From contig JAFVAY010000008.1 of NCBI GenBank assembly GCA_017480325.1, forward strand, positions 1 through 64,000: a DNA stretch of 64,000 nucleotides, given 5' to 3'. The DNA is from Clostridiales bacterium (GTDB taxonomy: Bacteria > Bacillota > Clostridia > Saccharofermentanales > Saccharofermentanaceae). Numbering within the stretch: position 1 is the first letter of the stretch; each line of letters starts with the position of its first letter. The translations under genes and the position numbers were made by a program. Shown piece after piece: positions 44,909 to 54,713 of the stretch. Under the pieces are notes generated by a model. The model saw nothing but the letters and a program-made list of their open reading frames with translations. It was not told where the DNA came from and did not search any database.

Positions 44909-46405
44909 ATGAACAATACAGAGTCTAAGAAGGTAATCATCATCGGAGCAGGAATTGCAGGATTGTCAGCAGGCATCTATGCACTTAAGGCAGGATACAA
45001 GGCTGAGATCTATGAGAAGAATGCAGTTCCGGGCGGCGAGTGCATGGGCTGGAACAGGAAGGGTCATCATATCGACAACTGTATCCACTGGCTCACAGGT
45101 ACAAATCCCAAGGATAATCTGTGGAATGTATGGAAGACGGTAGGCGCCATAGATGAGAATACCGAATATGCAGCAGAGGATCGTTTCTATTCAAGCAGAT
45201 TGGACGGCAAGGAGGTTACTCTATGGAATGATCTTGATAAGACCAGGGCTGAACTTCTTGCTTTCTCTCCCGAGGATGCGGACGTGATCAACAAATTCAT
45301 CGATCATGTGGAATACGCCAAGTCCTGCGTCATTCCTTCCAGGAAGCCGATGGATATGATGGGCGTTAAGGACTATATAGAGATGGGCAAAGACATGGCA
45401 GATATGCCTAAGGTCATGAAGGAATACGGTAAGATCAACTGCGGCGATCTCGCGAACAGCTTCAAGAACCCTCTTCTTAAGAAATTCATGTCAGACTATC
45501 TTCCCGCAGACTACACCGCTTATTCTTTCCTTGTATCATACGCCACGATGGCAAGCGGCAATGGAAATATCCCTCTTAAGGGCTCATTGGCAATGACTCT
45601 TAGGATCGTAGATAGATTTAAGAAGATGGGCGGTATACTTCACACCAATGCTCCCATAAATAGAATCGTAATCGAGAACAAGAAGGCAATCGGTATCGAG
45701 CTTGCCGACGGCTCTGTCGTGAAAGCAGATGAGGTGATCAGTGCTGTAGATACGAGCTTCCTGTTCGGACACCTTATAGACGATAAGTATATGCCTAAGG
45801 ATCTTCGTAACGCTTACGAGAACAGAACGGCCTATCCTGTAACCAGCGGCTTCCAGATGGCATTCTCCATAAAGGATGATTTCTCCGGTAAGGGTACGAT
45901 CTTCTTCGACTGCGAGCCTTTGAGGATCGGTGACAACACCCTTACAAGAATGTCGGTTAAGGCCTACGCATACGATAAGTCCTTCGCTCCCGAGGGAAGA
46001 ACGGTGCTGCAGTCTAACTTCGTTCAGACTGATATAGACTACGAGTACTGGGCAAGTCTCTCACCTGAGGAATACAAGAGTAAGAAGGAGGAGCTGTCGC
46101 AGGAGGTCTTAAGAAGAGTGATCGCAGAATTCCCGGAGCTTGAAGGGGATATTGAGATACTTGATTGCTGGACACCTGTTACATATAACAGATATTGCAA
46201 CGCCTACCACGGCTCCTACATGGGCTTCGTAACAACAGTCGGCAACAAGCAGATGCGCTTTAAGGGTGTGGTCAAGGGCGTTAAGAATCTCTATGTTGCC
46301 GGTCAGTGGGTGATGAGTCCCGGCGGTCTTCCCATCGCAGTAGTATCCGGTAAGTTCGCGGTTCAGAGAATACTTAAGTCCGAAGGAAGAAGTATTGAGA
46401 TATAA
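44909..46405 (+). CDS. FAD-dependent oxidoreductase, phytoene-desaturase/CrtI-like
   Basis: A 498-residue flavoprotein. The FAD-binding motif is GAGIAGLSAGIYALKAG followed by the Glu strand end (YEKN) and PGGECMGW. The C-terminal FAD segment GVKNLYVAGQWVMSPGGLP is the family signature for CrtI/retinol-saturase-like enzymes. There are no carotenoid genes nearby, so the substrate is uncertain. AAAGGGA precedes the ATG. It is 7 bases from the TetR gene, and its promoter carries palindromes. Confidence 0.86.
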   Translation: MNNTESKKVIIIGAGIAGLSAGIYALKAGYKAEIYEKNAVPGGECMGWNRKGHHIDNCIHWLTGTNPKDNLWNVWKTVGAIDENTEYAAEDRFYSSRLDGKEVTLWNDLDKTRAELLAFSPEDADVINKFIDHVEYAKSCVIPSRKPMDMMGVKDYIEMGKDMADMPKVMKEYGKINCGDLANSFKNPLLKKFMSDYLPADYTAYSFLVSYATMASGNGNIPLKGSLAMTLRIVDRFKKMGGILHTNAPINRIVIENKKAIGIELADGSVVKADEVISAVDTSFLFGHLIDDKYMPKDLRNAYENRTAYPVTSGFQMAFSIKDDFSGKGTIFFDCEPLRIGDNTLTRMSVKAYAYDKSFAPEGRTVLQSNFVQTDIDYEYWASLSPEEYKSKKEELSQEVLRRVIAEFPELEGDIEILDCWTPVTYNRYCNAYHGSYMGFVTTVGNKQMRFKGVVKGVKNLYVAGQWVMSPGGLPIAVVSGKFAVQRILKSEGRSIEI

Positions 46406-46412
46406 TTAGAGC

Positions 46413-46979
46413 ATGACACGTAAAGAGCAGAAGGAAGAAAGACGTAAGGCTATACTCATGACAGCTCTCGACCTGTTCGTGGAGAGAGGCTATTACGATA
46501 CGAAGATCACCGACATCGCGGCGGCGGTACCTATGAGCACGGGTCTTATGTTCCACTACTTCGAGTCCAAGGAGGATCTTCTTAAGGAGCTGGTGACTAT
46601 GGGCCTGGAGGGTACCAAATTCGTCGATTCGATGCCTCCCGTGGCGCCGGAGATGTTTTTCGAACAGTTTCTTAAGATGCTCTTTGATTTCTCGGCAACT
46701 CAGCCGTGGGTATTCAAGATGTTTGTGCTGATGGGACAGGTCAGGCGCCCCGGTATGCCTGAGGAAGCTCGGGAGGTGGCTTTGTCTGTCGATACTCCCA
46801 AGGTAACCTCCGCCATAATCAAGGCAGGGCAGAAGAGCGGAGCGTTCAGGAAGGGCGATCCTCTTCAGCTGTCGATCACATTCTGGGCTGCCGTGCAGGG
46901 CATCATGGAGGAGATGGCGGTAAATAAAGACTACAAGGCACCTGAGCCCGAGTGGATTGTGGCCCTGCTTCTTAAGTAA
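46413..46979 (+). CDS. TetR-family transcriptional regulator
   Basis: A 188-residue regulator with a typical N-terminal helix-turn-helix (ALDLFVERGYYDTKITDIA, GLMFHYFESKEDLL) and a helical ligand domain. It lies 7 bases after the flavoprotein gene in the same unit, so it probably represses itself and that gene through the palindromes at 44851-44874. No clear ribosome site precedes the ATG, consistent with coupling. Confidence 0.88.
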   Translation: MTRKEQKEERRKAILMTALDLFVERGYYDTKITDIAAAVPMSTGLMFHYFESKEDLLKELVTMGLEGTKFVDSMPPVAPEMFFEQFLKMLFDFSATQPWVFKMFVLMGQVRRPGMPEEAREVALSVDTPKVTSAIIKAGQKSGAFRKGDPLQLSITFWAAVQGIMEEMAVNKDYKAPEPEWIVALLLK

Positions 46980-47086
46980 CAGTTAATTTAGCCCCTGAAG
47001 CATATTTGACAAAAAGTTAACATCGCCTATTGTGATTTGTACTATAATTAGCTTCAGTAAAATCACTTTATTCAAGGTCGATATTT

Positions 47087-48358
47087 ATGAAGAAAAGATT
47101 GCTGATGATAATGCCTGCCGGGGGGCTTGACAAGGAATTCTCTGAGCTTCTGTCTTCTGACTTCGAGTTGACCGTCTTCGATAACGAGGATGACGCCTTC
47201 GAGGCTCTTGACACCGATTATGAGTCTTACGCCGCCGTTCTGGTGGATCTTAAGATCACCAAGGAGATTGACTATAAGATACTGAAGCTTATGAGCGAGG
47301 ATATGGTGTTCGCATCAATCCCGGTAATCGCCATCGCGGATCATCCCGCTACCGAGGAAGACGCATACGTATTCGATAAGGGCTTCTCGGAGCTTCTTAC
47401 GCCTCCAGGTATAAGAGCTTTTGTGATCAATCGTATCAACAACGCTATTAGAGCCAAGGATTCATTCACCTATTCGGAGATGCAGAAGATGCTGAAGCAG
47501 CTTCCATCCAACATCTATCTTAAGGATGATATGGGAAGATATGTGTTCTGCACTCAGTATTGGCATCACCTTCATAAGGAAGGGGAGAAGCACTGGACCA
47601 TCAGAGGCAAGACGGACCTTGATATCCGTAAGGATAAGCAGAACGCTCTTAAGGCAATGGAGACCGATAAGGAGATGCTCAGGACCGGTATAGGTACTGA
47701 ATATATTATAGAAGAGAACGAAGACGGCATACAGGAATTCCTGGAGCTTATCAAGAGACCTGTGGTTGATGAAGACGGTAATATCACGGGTATTATCGCA
47801 CTGATCAATGACGTGACCGAGAAGGAGCTTCTTAAGATGGAGCTGGAGAAGAGGTCAAAGACCGACACTCTTACGGGACTTCTTAATAAGGGCGCTTCTG
47901 AGGAGCTTATAAGTCTGCTTATGAATAAGCAGGGTGACGAGAACTCCAAGTGCGCACTTATTATGATCGATGCGGATCACTTCAAGGAGGTAAATGACAA
48001 CTTCGGTCATATGGCGGGCGACAGAGTCCTCGCTACTATAGGCAGACTTATTAACAATTGCTTCAAGGGCCGTGACGTCGCCGGTCGTGTCGGAGGCGAT
48101 GAGTTCATGGTCTTCCTGAGAGATATCGACTCCGCTGATGTGGCTGTGTCATTGGCCGAGAAGCTTCAGCACGAGGTCAAGCACGCGTTCTCGGGTGACC
48201 TTAAGGAATGTGTATCACTGTCCATAGGCATCGCCATGTATCCTGATCACGGGAAGAACTTCTCCGAGCTTTACCGCTCCGTAGACAGTGCACTATATCA
48301 CGTCAAGGCCAACGGCAGGGCTGCCTGTCACGTATTCGATCCCTCGAATATAGGTTAA
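47087..48358 (+). CDS. REC-PAS-GGDEF diguanylate cyclase
   Basis: A 423-residue protein. A receiver-like domain fills residues 1-120 (VLVDLKITKE at the phosphorylation site; the acidic pocket is poorly conserved), a PAS domain ~130-245 (LPSNIYLKDDMGRYVFC), and a GGDEF domain ~260-420 with TDTLTGLLNK and GRVGGDEF intact. KGRD replaces RxxD at the inhibitory site. It should make cyclic di-GMP. Its stop overlaps by 4 bases the stop of the convergent polysaccharide synthase gene, a plausible effector of its product. A TATAAT at 47043-47048 may be its -10. Confidence 0.87.
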   Translation: MKKRLLMIMPAGGLDKEFSELLSSDFELTVFDNEDDAFEALDTDYESYAAVLVDLKITKEIDYKILKLMSEDMVFASIPVIAIADHPATEEDAYVFDKGFSELLTPPGIRAFVINRINNAIRAKDSFTYSEMQKMLKQLPSNIYLKDDMGRYVFCTQYWHHLHKEGEKHWTIRGKTDLDIRKDKQNALKAMETDKEMLRTGIGTEYIIEENEDGIQEFLELIKRPVVDEDGNITGIIALINDVTEKELLKMELEKRSKTDTLTGLLNKGASEELISLLMNKQGDENSKCALIMIDADHFKEVNDNFGHMAGDRVLATIGRLINNCFKGRDVAGRVGGDEFMVFLRDIDSADVAVSLAEKLQHEVKHAFSGDLKECVSLSIGIAMYPDHGKNFSELYRSVDSALYHVKANGRAACHVFDPSNIG

Positions 48359-50274
48359 GACTTGTTCTTCCTACGCTGCTTCTGCTTACGACCCTGGCCC
48401 ATGCCCTCGGGTATGGGGTTATGGAGTACCTCTATGTACTTATGGTTGTGAAGCTTATAACTCAGCTCAGGCTCCAGCTCGAAATACTCATCTATCTCCT
48501 TCTCCCGGGTATCAGGGAAGAATTTTCTCCGCTGCTTCTTGCCGAACCTTATTCTGTTGTATTCCTTCCAGATAAGCAGGACTGCAAGCTCTATCATTAT
48601 AACTATGCCTATGATGTAGAAGTAATGCTCCGTCTCCTTTACCATGTCCATGGTATAGAAAAGAAGCTGGTGAACGGGCTTGCCTAATACATCGCATATA
48701 ATGGCGTAGATCATAAATAACCAATACACGACAATATATATCCAGCCAAGTGCAGTAAGGACAACCTCAAGTATCCTTTTCCACCAGACCTGACGGGTCT
48801 CGTACTCTATGTGTTCGTCATTATCGTAGAGTGCGACCGGGTTCTCGAGGCTTCCGTCCACCAAGGGGACACTGTCGGAGCTCTCGCCCTTTAAGGCCTG
48901 CTCCTTACGCATCATGATCATAAGGGCGGCGCTGTCCTCCGCGGCTTTACCGATCTCAATATTCCTGGAAGGATCAAAGGGCTCGTCTTCCTTATCCTCC
49001 ATAGCCGTTTCAGGCTCATCCTCGGCCTCGTTCTCCTTCTTCGACTGTGTTATTCCTCTGTCGGGGCTCTTCCAGGTCGCGAGCTTCTTGTTGGGAAGTA
49101 TGGCCTTGAACAGCGCGGCGAGAGCGATAAGCACATTAATGTACCAGTAGAAGATGGGGTACCATATCACGGACCAGGCATTCTTGAAGATGTTCTTATC
49201 GTAGGCGGACTCGAGCCACATGGCGATCAGGAACTGGAACAAACAGACGAAGGATAGGAATTGACTCTTCCATATGTATTCGGTTATGACGTAATGACCT
49301 CTGATCTCCATGGTTACCAGGATGATGGTAAGTATCAGCCAGCACACGGACCAGAGGAAGGACAGAAGTTGCTCCAGATATATGGGAGCCATTCTCCTTC
49401 TGCGCCAGCTCTTGAAGATATCCCAGTGCCTCATGATAACCTCGAGGCCGCCCTCGGACCAGCGCTTGCGCTGACGCCACAGCCCCTTAACTGTCTCCGG
49501 TACCAGCATCCAGCACAAAGCTCTGGGCTCGTAGCGGACGTCCCAGAATTTCTTCTCAAGCTTCCAGGTAACGGCGATATCCTCGGTCATCATGTCTCTG
49601 TCCCAGAAGCCGCAGTCATAAAGTGCTCTCTTACGGTAGGCGACGCACACTCCTGAGACTGTCATCACCTTGCCGAGAACTCGCTGGGTTCTCTTGATAA
49701 GGCTTATTATGCTGGCGTATTCGCACAGTTGTAGCTTCCCCAGAAGAGACCCTCTGTTACGCACTCTGGGGTTACCAGTGACGGCGCCTACACGCTCTCC
49801 GTTATTCTCGTTCACGAAGTGGGATACCAGATATCTCAGGGCATTCTTATCAAGATAGGAATCGGCATCTACGCCGACCAGGATCTCGCCCTTAGATGCG
49901 ATAAGACCCAGGTACAGAGCATTTGCCTTCCCGCAGTTCTCCTTAAGGTCAATGACACGGACCTTGTCGTACTTTAACGCCAGGTCCTGAAGCACCTCGG
50001 AGGTGTCGTCGGAGCTTCCGTCATTAATAAGGATAACTTCGTACGCCGGGTAATTAAGATTCACCATCTCTTTGACAACAGGGTAGAGGATCTTGCTCTC
50101 GTTATGTGCCGGCATGAGGATGGATACGAAGGGCGTACGCTCAAGCTTCAAGGCTCCCTTGCGCTCCTTAGAAAAGTAGAATACCAAGGATCCCAGTATC
50201 CACAGCATGGCCATTACGGCGGGATACCAGTATACGAAGATCTCCATTGTTCTTAACGGAAGATTATAAAACAA
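48355..50274 (-). CDS. PgaC-PgaD-like fused poly-N-acetylglucosamine-type synthase
   Basis: A 639-residue membrane protein. Residues ~10-410 are a processive GT2 synthase: DGSSDD (85-90), DAD (136-138), TED (230-232) and QRKRW (268-272), flanked by TMs, as in PgaC/IcaA. After an acidic linker (~410-490), residues ~490-630 have two TMs and VLLIWKEYNRIRFGKKQ, which matches the PgaD segment LIVWALYNKLRF, then a PgaD-like tail. In E. coli these are separate proteins that jointly bind cyclic di-GMP. The TTG start is backed by GGGGAGG at a good distance. A diguanylate cyclase gene is convergent. Confidence 0.82.
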   Translation of the reverse strand: MFYNLPLRTMEIFVYWYPAVMAMLWILGSLVFYFSKERKGALKLERTPFVSILMPAHNESKILYPVVKEMVNLNYPAYEVILINDGSSDDTSEVLQDLALKYDKVRVIDLKENCGKANALYLGLIASKGEILVGVDADSYLDKNALRYLVSHFVNENNGERVGAVTGNPRVRNRGSLLGKLQLCEYASIISLIKRTQRVLGKVMTVSGVCVAYRKRALYDCGFWDRDMMTEDIAVTWKLEKKFWDVRYEPRALCWMLVPETVKGLWRQRKRWSEGGLEVIMRHWDIFKSWRRRRMAPIYLEQLLSFLWSVCWLILTIILVTMEIRGHYVITEYIWKSQFLSFVCLFQFLIAMWLESAYDKNIFKNAWSVIWYPIFYWYINVLIALAALFKAILPNKKLATWKSPDRGITQSKKENEAEDEPETAMEDKEDEPFDPSRNIEIGKAAEDSAALMIMMRKEQALKGESSDSVPLVDGSLENPVALYDNDEHIEYETRQVWWKRILEVVLTALGWIYIVVYWLFMIYAIICDVLGKPVHQLLFYTMDMVKETEHYFYIIGIVIMIELAVLLIWKEYNRIRFGKKQRRKFFPDTREKEIDEYFELEPELSYKLHNHKYIEVLHNPIPEGMGQGRKQKQRRKNKS

Positions 50275-50380
50275 GCTTGCCTCCCCAAAATGAACCTCGT
50301 CATTATACCACTTTTTATTTTATATAATTAATATGGTATTATTGACTCGTTTATTAGGAAATAATGCTTAAGGTGGAGAT

Positions 50381-51874
50381 ATGACTGGTAAGAAGAACTC
50401 TCGCTTCAAGGAATGTTTAAAGTATATAGTGGTGATTGCCATAGCGGTAATTATCGCTTTCCCTCATCTTATAATGACGACCTATGCGATCCCGGGGGCA
50501 GATGACTTCTCCTGTGCCAATGCGGTATCGATCTACAGAGAGAACCACAACATGGTCGCATCTGCTATCGCTTATACGCGGGATGTCTACTATACCTGGC
50601 AGGGAACATATACGGGCGAGTTCATTATGGGTATGGAGCCCTCGGTGCGTGAGTCGTTCACGGCAATCAGGGTAATACTGTTCTTAAGTGTGGTGCTATT
50701 CGCAGCTTCCCTGATAATGCTTGTGTATATCATTTGTAAAAGATTCTTCGGTCTGTCATCATCTAAGGCCATAGCGGTTTCTTTGCTTGCCGAGTTTACG
50801 GCCTTTAACATATCGGTCACGGGGGAGCTGTTCTCCTGGTACACGGGAATGGCTGTATACACAATCCCTCTTATCGCAGTTCTGTTCTGCCTCGCATTCT
50901 CCATAATAAGCTACTACGACGGCAAGCTGATCTACGCGATACTGGCTTCGGTATTCGGCGTAATCGGAGCGGGCGGATCCTTGGAGGTCGTAGGCTTCGG
51001 CTGTATGGCTCTTCTGGTGCTTCTGGTGGTCTACACTATGGGGATAAAGAATATCAAGGCTAATATCAGAAGACTTATTTTCCTATATGTGCCCTTCGTG
51101 CTTACTGTGGCAGGGGCGCTGTTCAATACTTTGGCTCCCGGTAACTTCGTAAGACAGGAATCCATGACAAATAGCGGAAGCTTCAAGACTGCTCTAATTA
51201 CCAGCTTCCTTAATTTCAACACACATGTGTCCTTTATCCTTACGACCTATATCCTTCCTTTGGTGCTTCTGGTCGTATTCATTATCTGTATCTGCTCCGA
51301 CTCGAAGATATCTATTGACGGCAGTAAGCTCGTACTTGCCGTGATCGGTGCAGTGGTTATCCCTGTGGTTACTATATTCCCGGTTATTCTCGGATACGGA
51401 AGCTATAACGTAGACGCTTATATCTCGTCCTCGAGAGTTATCTATATCTTCGATCTTGTTATCTCATTAAGTCTTATTATCTTAGACGGCATACTGGCCT
51501 TGTATCTGAAGGAGCTTCTGAGGCGTAATAACATTAATGCCAAGGAACAGATGCACAAGTATCTTATACTTGTCATCGCTCTTCTTCTCGTATTCTCCGG
51601 CAATGTTGTTCAGAACTACAACAACGGTATGTCCGGCAGAATAAGCGAGGATATCAAGGGGGAGAGGATGCATATCGTATCCGAGCGCTTCACCGATGTC
51701 TACAGACAGATCAATGAGGCAGAGGACGGCACGGATGTGTATATCGTTATGCCGGACGATCTGCCGGATACGGAGCTTTATGTTCCTCTTTATATCGAGC
51801 AGCCGGAGTACTTCGCGAATAAAGAGGTGGCGACCTACTATAACGTGAATTCATTTACCCGTCTGTGGGGCTGA
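50381..51874 (+). CDS. Polytopic membrane protein, GT-C/DUF6056-like
   Basis: A 497-residue protein with about 11 hydrophobic segments. After TM1 an extracellular loop holds PGADDFSCANAV and a WQGTYTGEFI segment, which is the layout of GT-C-type glycosyltransferases and the DUF6056 group, with an acidic pair in the first loop. The C-terminal ~80 residues are soluble and extracellular. It may transfer a lipid-linked sugar, but no family signature settles this. GGTGGAG precedes the ATG. The next gene follows after 15 bases. Confidence 0.6.
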   Translation: MTGKKNSRFKECLKYIVVIAIAVIIAFPHLIMTTYAIPGADDFSCANAVSIYRENHNMVASAIAYTRDVYYTWQGTYTGEFIMGMEPSVRESFTAIRVILFLSVVLFAASLIMLVYIICKRFFGLSSSKAIAVSLLAEFTAFNISVTGELFSWYTGMAVYTIPLIAVLFCLAFSIISYYDGKLIYAILASVFGVIGAGGSLEVVGFGCMALLVLLVVYTMGIKNIKANIRRLIFLYVPFVLTVAGALFNTLAPGNFVRQESMTNSGSFKTALITSFLNFNTHVSFILTTYILPLVLLVVFIICICSDSKISIDGSKLVLAVIGAVVIPVVTIFPVILGYGSYNVDAYISSSRVIYIFDLVISLSLIILDGILALYLKELLRRNNINAKEQMHKYLILVIALLLVFSGNVVQNYNNGMSGRISEDIKGERMHIVSERFTDVYRQINEAEDGTDVYIVMPDDLPDTELYVPLYIEQPEYFANKEVATYYNVNSFTRLWG

Positions 51875-51889
51875 TAAGAGGTAAGGAGC

Positions 51890-52963
51890 ATGAGTCAGAA
51901 GAAGGAAGGCTTTCTTAAGCGCAAAGGGATCAACATATCGGCTAAGACGTACTTCGTCGATGCTATGGGAGGAATGGCGCAGGGGCTTTTCGCTTCGCTT
52001 TTGGTAGGAACTATCCTCTCTACTCTGTCAAGATACATAAGCATGATAGACGTGGATTTCTTCAAGACCCTGGGGCACTTCCTGGGAGAAGCAGGCACTA
52101 TGGCATCCTCGATCACGGGTGCTGCCATCGCGGTAGGGATCGCGGCGTCTCTTAAGGCTCCGATGCTGGTAATGGCCTGCGCTACGGCAGTCGGATTCTT
52201 CGCTAATGCTTATCCGGGACAGCCCTATGCGGCAGGACCTCTCGGAGTCTTCATCGCAGTAATCTTCGCCGTTGAATTCGGTAAGGCGATCTCAAAGGAG
52301 ACCAAGGTCGACATCCTGGTGACCCCTCTTGTAACGCTGGGAGTGGGATATCTCGTTGCTTATCTTACGTGCCCCGCTATCGCTTTTGCTATGAACTGGC
52401 TTGGTGAATTCATCAATATGGCCACGACTCTTCATCCTTTCCTGATGGGGATCGTAATCTCCGTGGTGGTCGGAATAATTCTGACTCTTCCCATCTCCAG
52501 CGCCGCTATCTGCGCCTCTATAGGCATCGCGGGTATCGCGGGAGGAGCTGCTCTGGCAGGGTGCTGCGCTCAGATGGTGGGCTTCGCCGTTGCTTCCTTC
52601 CGTGAGAATAAATGGGGAGGAGTAGTGTCACAAGGTATCGGAACATCTATGCTTCAGATGCCTAATATCGTAAGACATCCCCAGATCTGGATACCGCCTA
52701 CGCTGGCCGCTGCGATCACCGGACCTTTATCCACGATAGTATTTAAGCTCGAGTGCAGTAAGGTCTCTGCTGGAATGGGTACCTGCGGACTCGTAGGACC
52801 TATAGGTTGCTTCTCCGATATGTCGGCGTCGGGAACGCTGGACGGCAAGGCATGGCTCGGTATGCTTATCGTCTGTGTTGTGGCTCCCGCGCTTCTGTCT
52901 CTGGGCTTCTCCGAGCTTATGCGTAAGCTTGGCTGGATCAAGGCCGGAGATATGAAAATTTAA
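51890..52963 (+). CDS. PTS EIIC-like membrane transporter (PTS_EIIC_2 type)
   Basis: A 357-residue polytopic protein rich in Gly and Ala, with about nine hydrophobic segments, matching the EIIC-like family that opens with the SAKTYFVDAMGGMAQGLFASL block. No EIIA or EIIB domain or gene is nearby, so it may work as a secondary carrier. The substrate is unknown. It sits after the GT-C-like gene and before the ACT protein. Confidence 0.78.
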   Translation: MSQKKEGFLKRKGINISAKTYFVDAMGGMAQGLFASLLVGTILSTLSRYISMIDVDFFKTLGHFLGEAGTMASSITGAAIAVGIAASLKAPMLVMACATAVGFFANAYPGQPYAAGPLGVFIAVIFAVEFGKAISKETKVDILVTPLVTLGVGYLVAYLTCPAIAFAMNWLGEFINMATTLHPFLMGIVISVVVGIILTLPISSAAICASIGIAGIAGGAALAGCCAQMVGFAVASFRENKWGGVVSQGIGTSMLQMPNIVRHPQIWIPPTLAAAITGPLSTIVFKLECSKVSAGMGTCGLVGPIGCFSDMSASGTLDGKAWLGMLIVCVVAPALLSLGFSELMRKLGWIKAGDMKI

Positions 52964-53012
52964 TACAATAAAATGGTATAATTACTAATAATACTTCTAT
53001 GGAGGTCCTGGT

Positions 53013-53444
53013 ATGTCAGTAAAACAGATCAATGTATTTCTCGAGAATGAGCCCGGAAGACTTGCCGAGGTAACATCAGCTTTATCACAGGCTAAGATCG
53101 ATATCAGGGCCGTATATGTAACGGATTCCACATCTTACGGTATGCTCAGGATGATAGTTAACCAACCTGACGACGCTAAGATCGTTCTTCAGAGCAAGGG
53201 CTTCACAGTGAGCGTATCACACGTCATCGCAGTAGAGCTTAAGGATGTTCCCGGAACTCTCGATAAGGTCCTTAATATGCTGTCCGATAACGATATTCAG
53301 CTTGAGTATCTCTACGCATTTGTCGGACGCGCTTCCGCCGATGCCGTAGTCGTCTTAAGAGTTGACGATCGTGCAAAGACTCTGGAGATCTTCGAGAAGA
53401 ACGGTGTGCGTGTCCTTGATGACAAGGAGGTTTACGGCATCTGA
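53013..53444 (+). CDS. Tandem ACT-domain protein
   Basis: A 143-residue protein made of two ACT domains. The first starts QINVFLENEPGRLAEVTSAL, the second IAVELKDVPGTLDKVL. ACT pairs bind amino acids and regulate metabolism. It has no enzyme domain. GGAGG precedes the ATG, and a TATAAT at 52977-52982 may be its -10. The stop overlaps the next start by one base, tying it to the PLP enzyme. Confidence 0.88.
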   Translation: MSVKQINVFLENEPGRLAEVTSALSQAKIDIRAVYVTDSTSYGMLRMIVNQPDDAKIVLQSKGFTVSVSHVIAVELKDVPGTLDKVLNMLSDNDIQLEYLYAFVGRASADAVVVLRVDDRAKTLEIFEKNGVRVLDDKEVYGI

Positions 53445-54694
53445 TGTCGAACCCCTACAGCAATTATGGAGTAAGTGACGAAGCGGCTTCACTTGCCTTT
53501 AAGGCGAGTGAAGCTGTTCTTCCTATTTACGAGAAGATCGAGAAGATAAGAGAGATCAATCAGCTTCGGGTGATGGAGGCCTTCAGATCGAAGAGGTTCT
53601 CTGAGCCTCACTTGGGTCTTACCACGGGCTACGGCTATGATGATATCGGAAGAGAGAAGATCGAGGAGGTCTTCGCCGATATAATGGGTGCGCAGAAGGC
53701 CTACGTGAGGATACAGATAAGTTCCGGAACTCAGGCTATATCCTCTATGCTCTTCGGTATTCTAAGACCTGGAGATAAGCTCCTGTCAGCTACAGGAAGA
53801 CCGTATGATACGCTGGCGGCTACTCTCGGGCTGTCCGCGGAGACATACGACGGCTCATTAAGTAATTACGGTATCGAGTACGACGAGGTGGAGCTTAAGG
53901 CAGACGGTACACCCGATATAGACGCCCTTCTTTCCAAGATAGATGACAAGGTCAAGGTGGTATTCATTCAGAAGTCTCGAGGCTACACCGGCAGGCGTGC
54001 GCTTCGTAAGGATGATATCAAGAGTATTATCGACGCAGTACACGGCAAGCGGAAGGATATCATCGTGGCGGTCGATAACTGCTACGGAGAGTTCACAGAG
54101 GATCGTGAGCCCTGCTCCTACGGCGCCGATATATGTGCCGGTTCCATGATCAAGAATCCGGGTGGCGGCATCGCTCCCTCCGGCGGATATATCGCAGGAA
54201 GAGAGGATCTGGTGGAGAAGGTGGCACGGCATATCTGTGCCCCCGGTCTCGGCAGCGAGGTAGGTCCTTCGTTGGGCTTCAACAGACAGCTTGCCCAGGG
54301 TATATTCATGGCGCCTCATGTAGTGGCCGAATGTCTTAAGGGGGCTGTGTTCGCTGCGGCAGCCTTCGAGCTGGCGGGAATTAAGACCTCACCCTCGTAT
54401 AAGGAAGAGCGAGGAGACATAGTTCAGACCATTATCTTTGACGATCCGGATAAGCTCGTGAGCTTCTGCGGCAAGGTCCAAAGCTGTTCGCCTGTTGACT
54501 CCTTCGTAACACCCGAACCATGGGATATGCCGGGCTACGAGGATAAGGTGGTAATGGCGGCAGGCACATTCACCTCCGGAGCTACCACTGAATTCTCCTG
54601 TGACGGTCCTCTGAAGCCTCCCTATATAGCCTATATGCAGGGCGGGCTCGTATATGAGCAGGTTAAGCTTGCAGTGATGAGGGCTTTGTCATAA
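53444..54694 (+). CDS. Methionine gamma-lyase-like PLP enzyme (PF06838 family)
   Basis: A 416-residue PLP-dependent enzyme of the Met_gamma_lyase/aluminium-resistance family (YnbB-like). The family opening SDEAASLAFKASEAVLPIYEK-type helix, the SSGTQAIS cofactor segment and the PLP lysine in SMIKNPGGG are visible. The exact reaction is not established for most members; C-S lyase activity on sulfur amino acids is expected. It is coupled to the ACT protein, which might sense a sulfur amino acid. Confidence 0.85.
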   Translation: MSNPYSNYGVSDEAASLAFKASEAVLPIYEKIEKIREINQLRVMEAFRSKRFSEPHLGLTTGYGYDDIGREKIEEVFADIMGAQKAYVRIQISSGTQAISSMLFGILRPGDKLLSATGRPYDTLAATLGLSAETYDGSLSNYGIEYDEVELKADGTPDIDALLSKIDDKVKVVFIQKSRGYTGRRALRKDDIKSIIDAVHGKRKDIIVAVDNCYGEFTEDREPCSYGADICAGSMIKNPGGGIAPSGGYIAGREDLVEKVARHICAPGLGSEVGPSLGFNRQLAQGIFMAPHVVAECLKGAVFAAAAFELAGIKTSPSYKEERGDIVQTIIFDDPDKLVSFCGKVQSCSPVDSFVTPEPWDMPGYEDKVVMAAGTFTSGATTEFSCDGPLKPPYIAYMQGGLVYEQVKLAVMRALS

Positions 54695-54713
54695 ACTGAA
54701 CTTCGGTAAAAAT

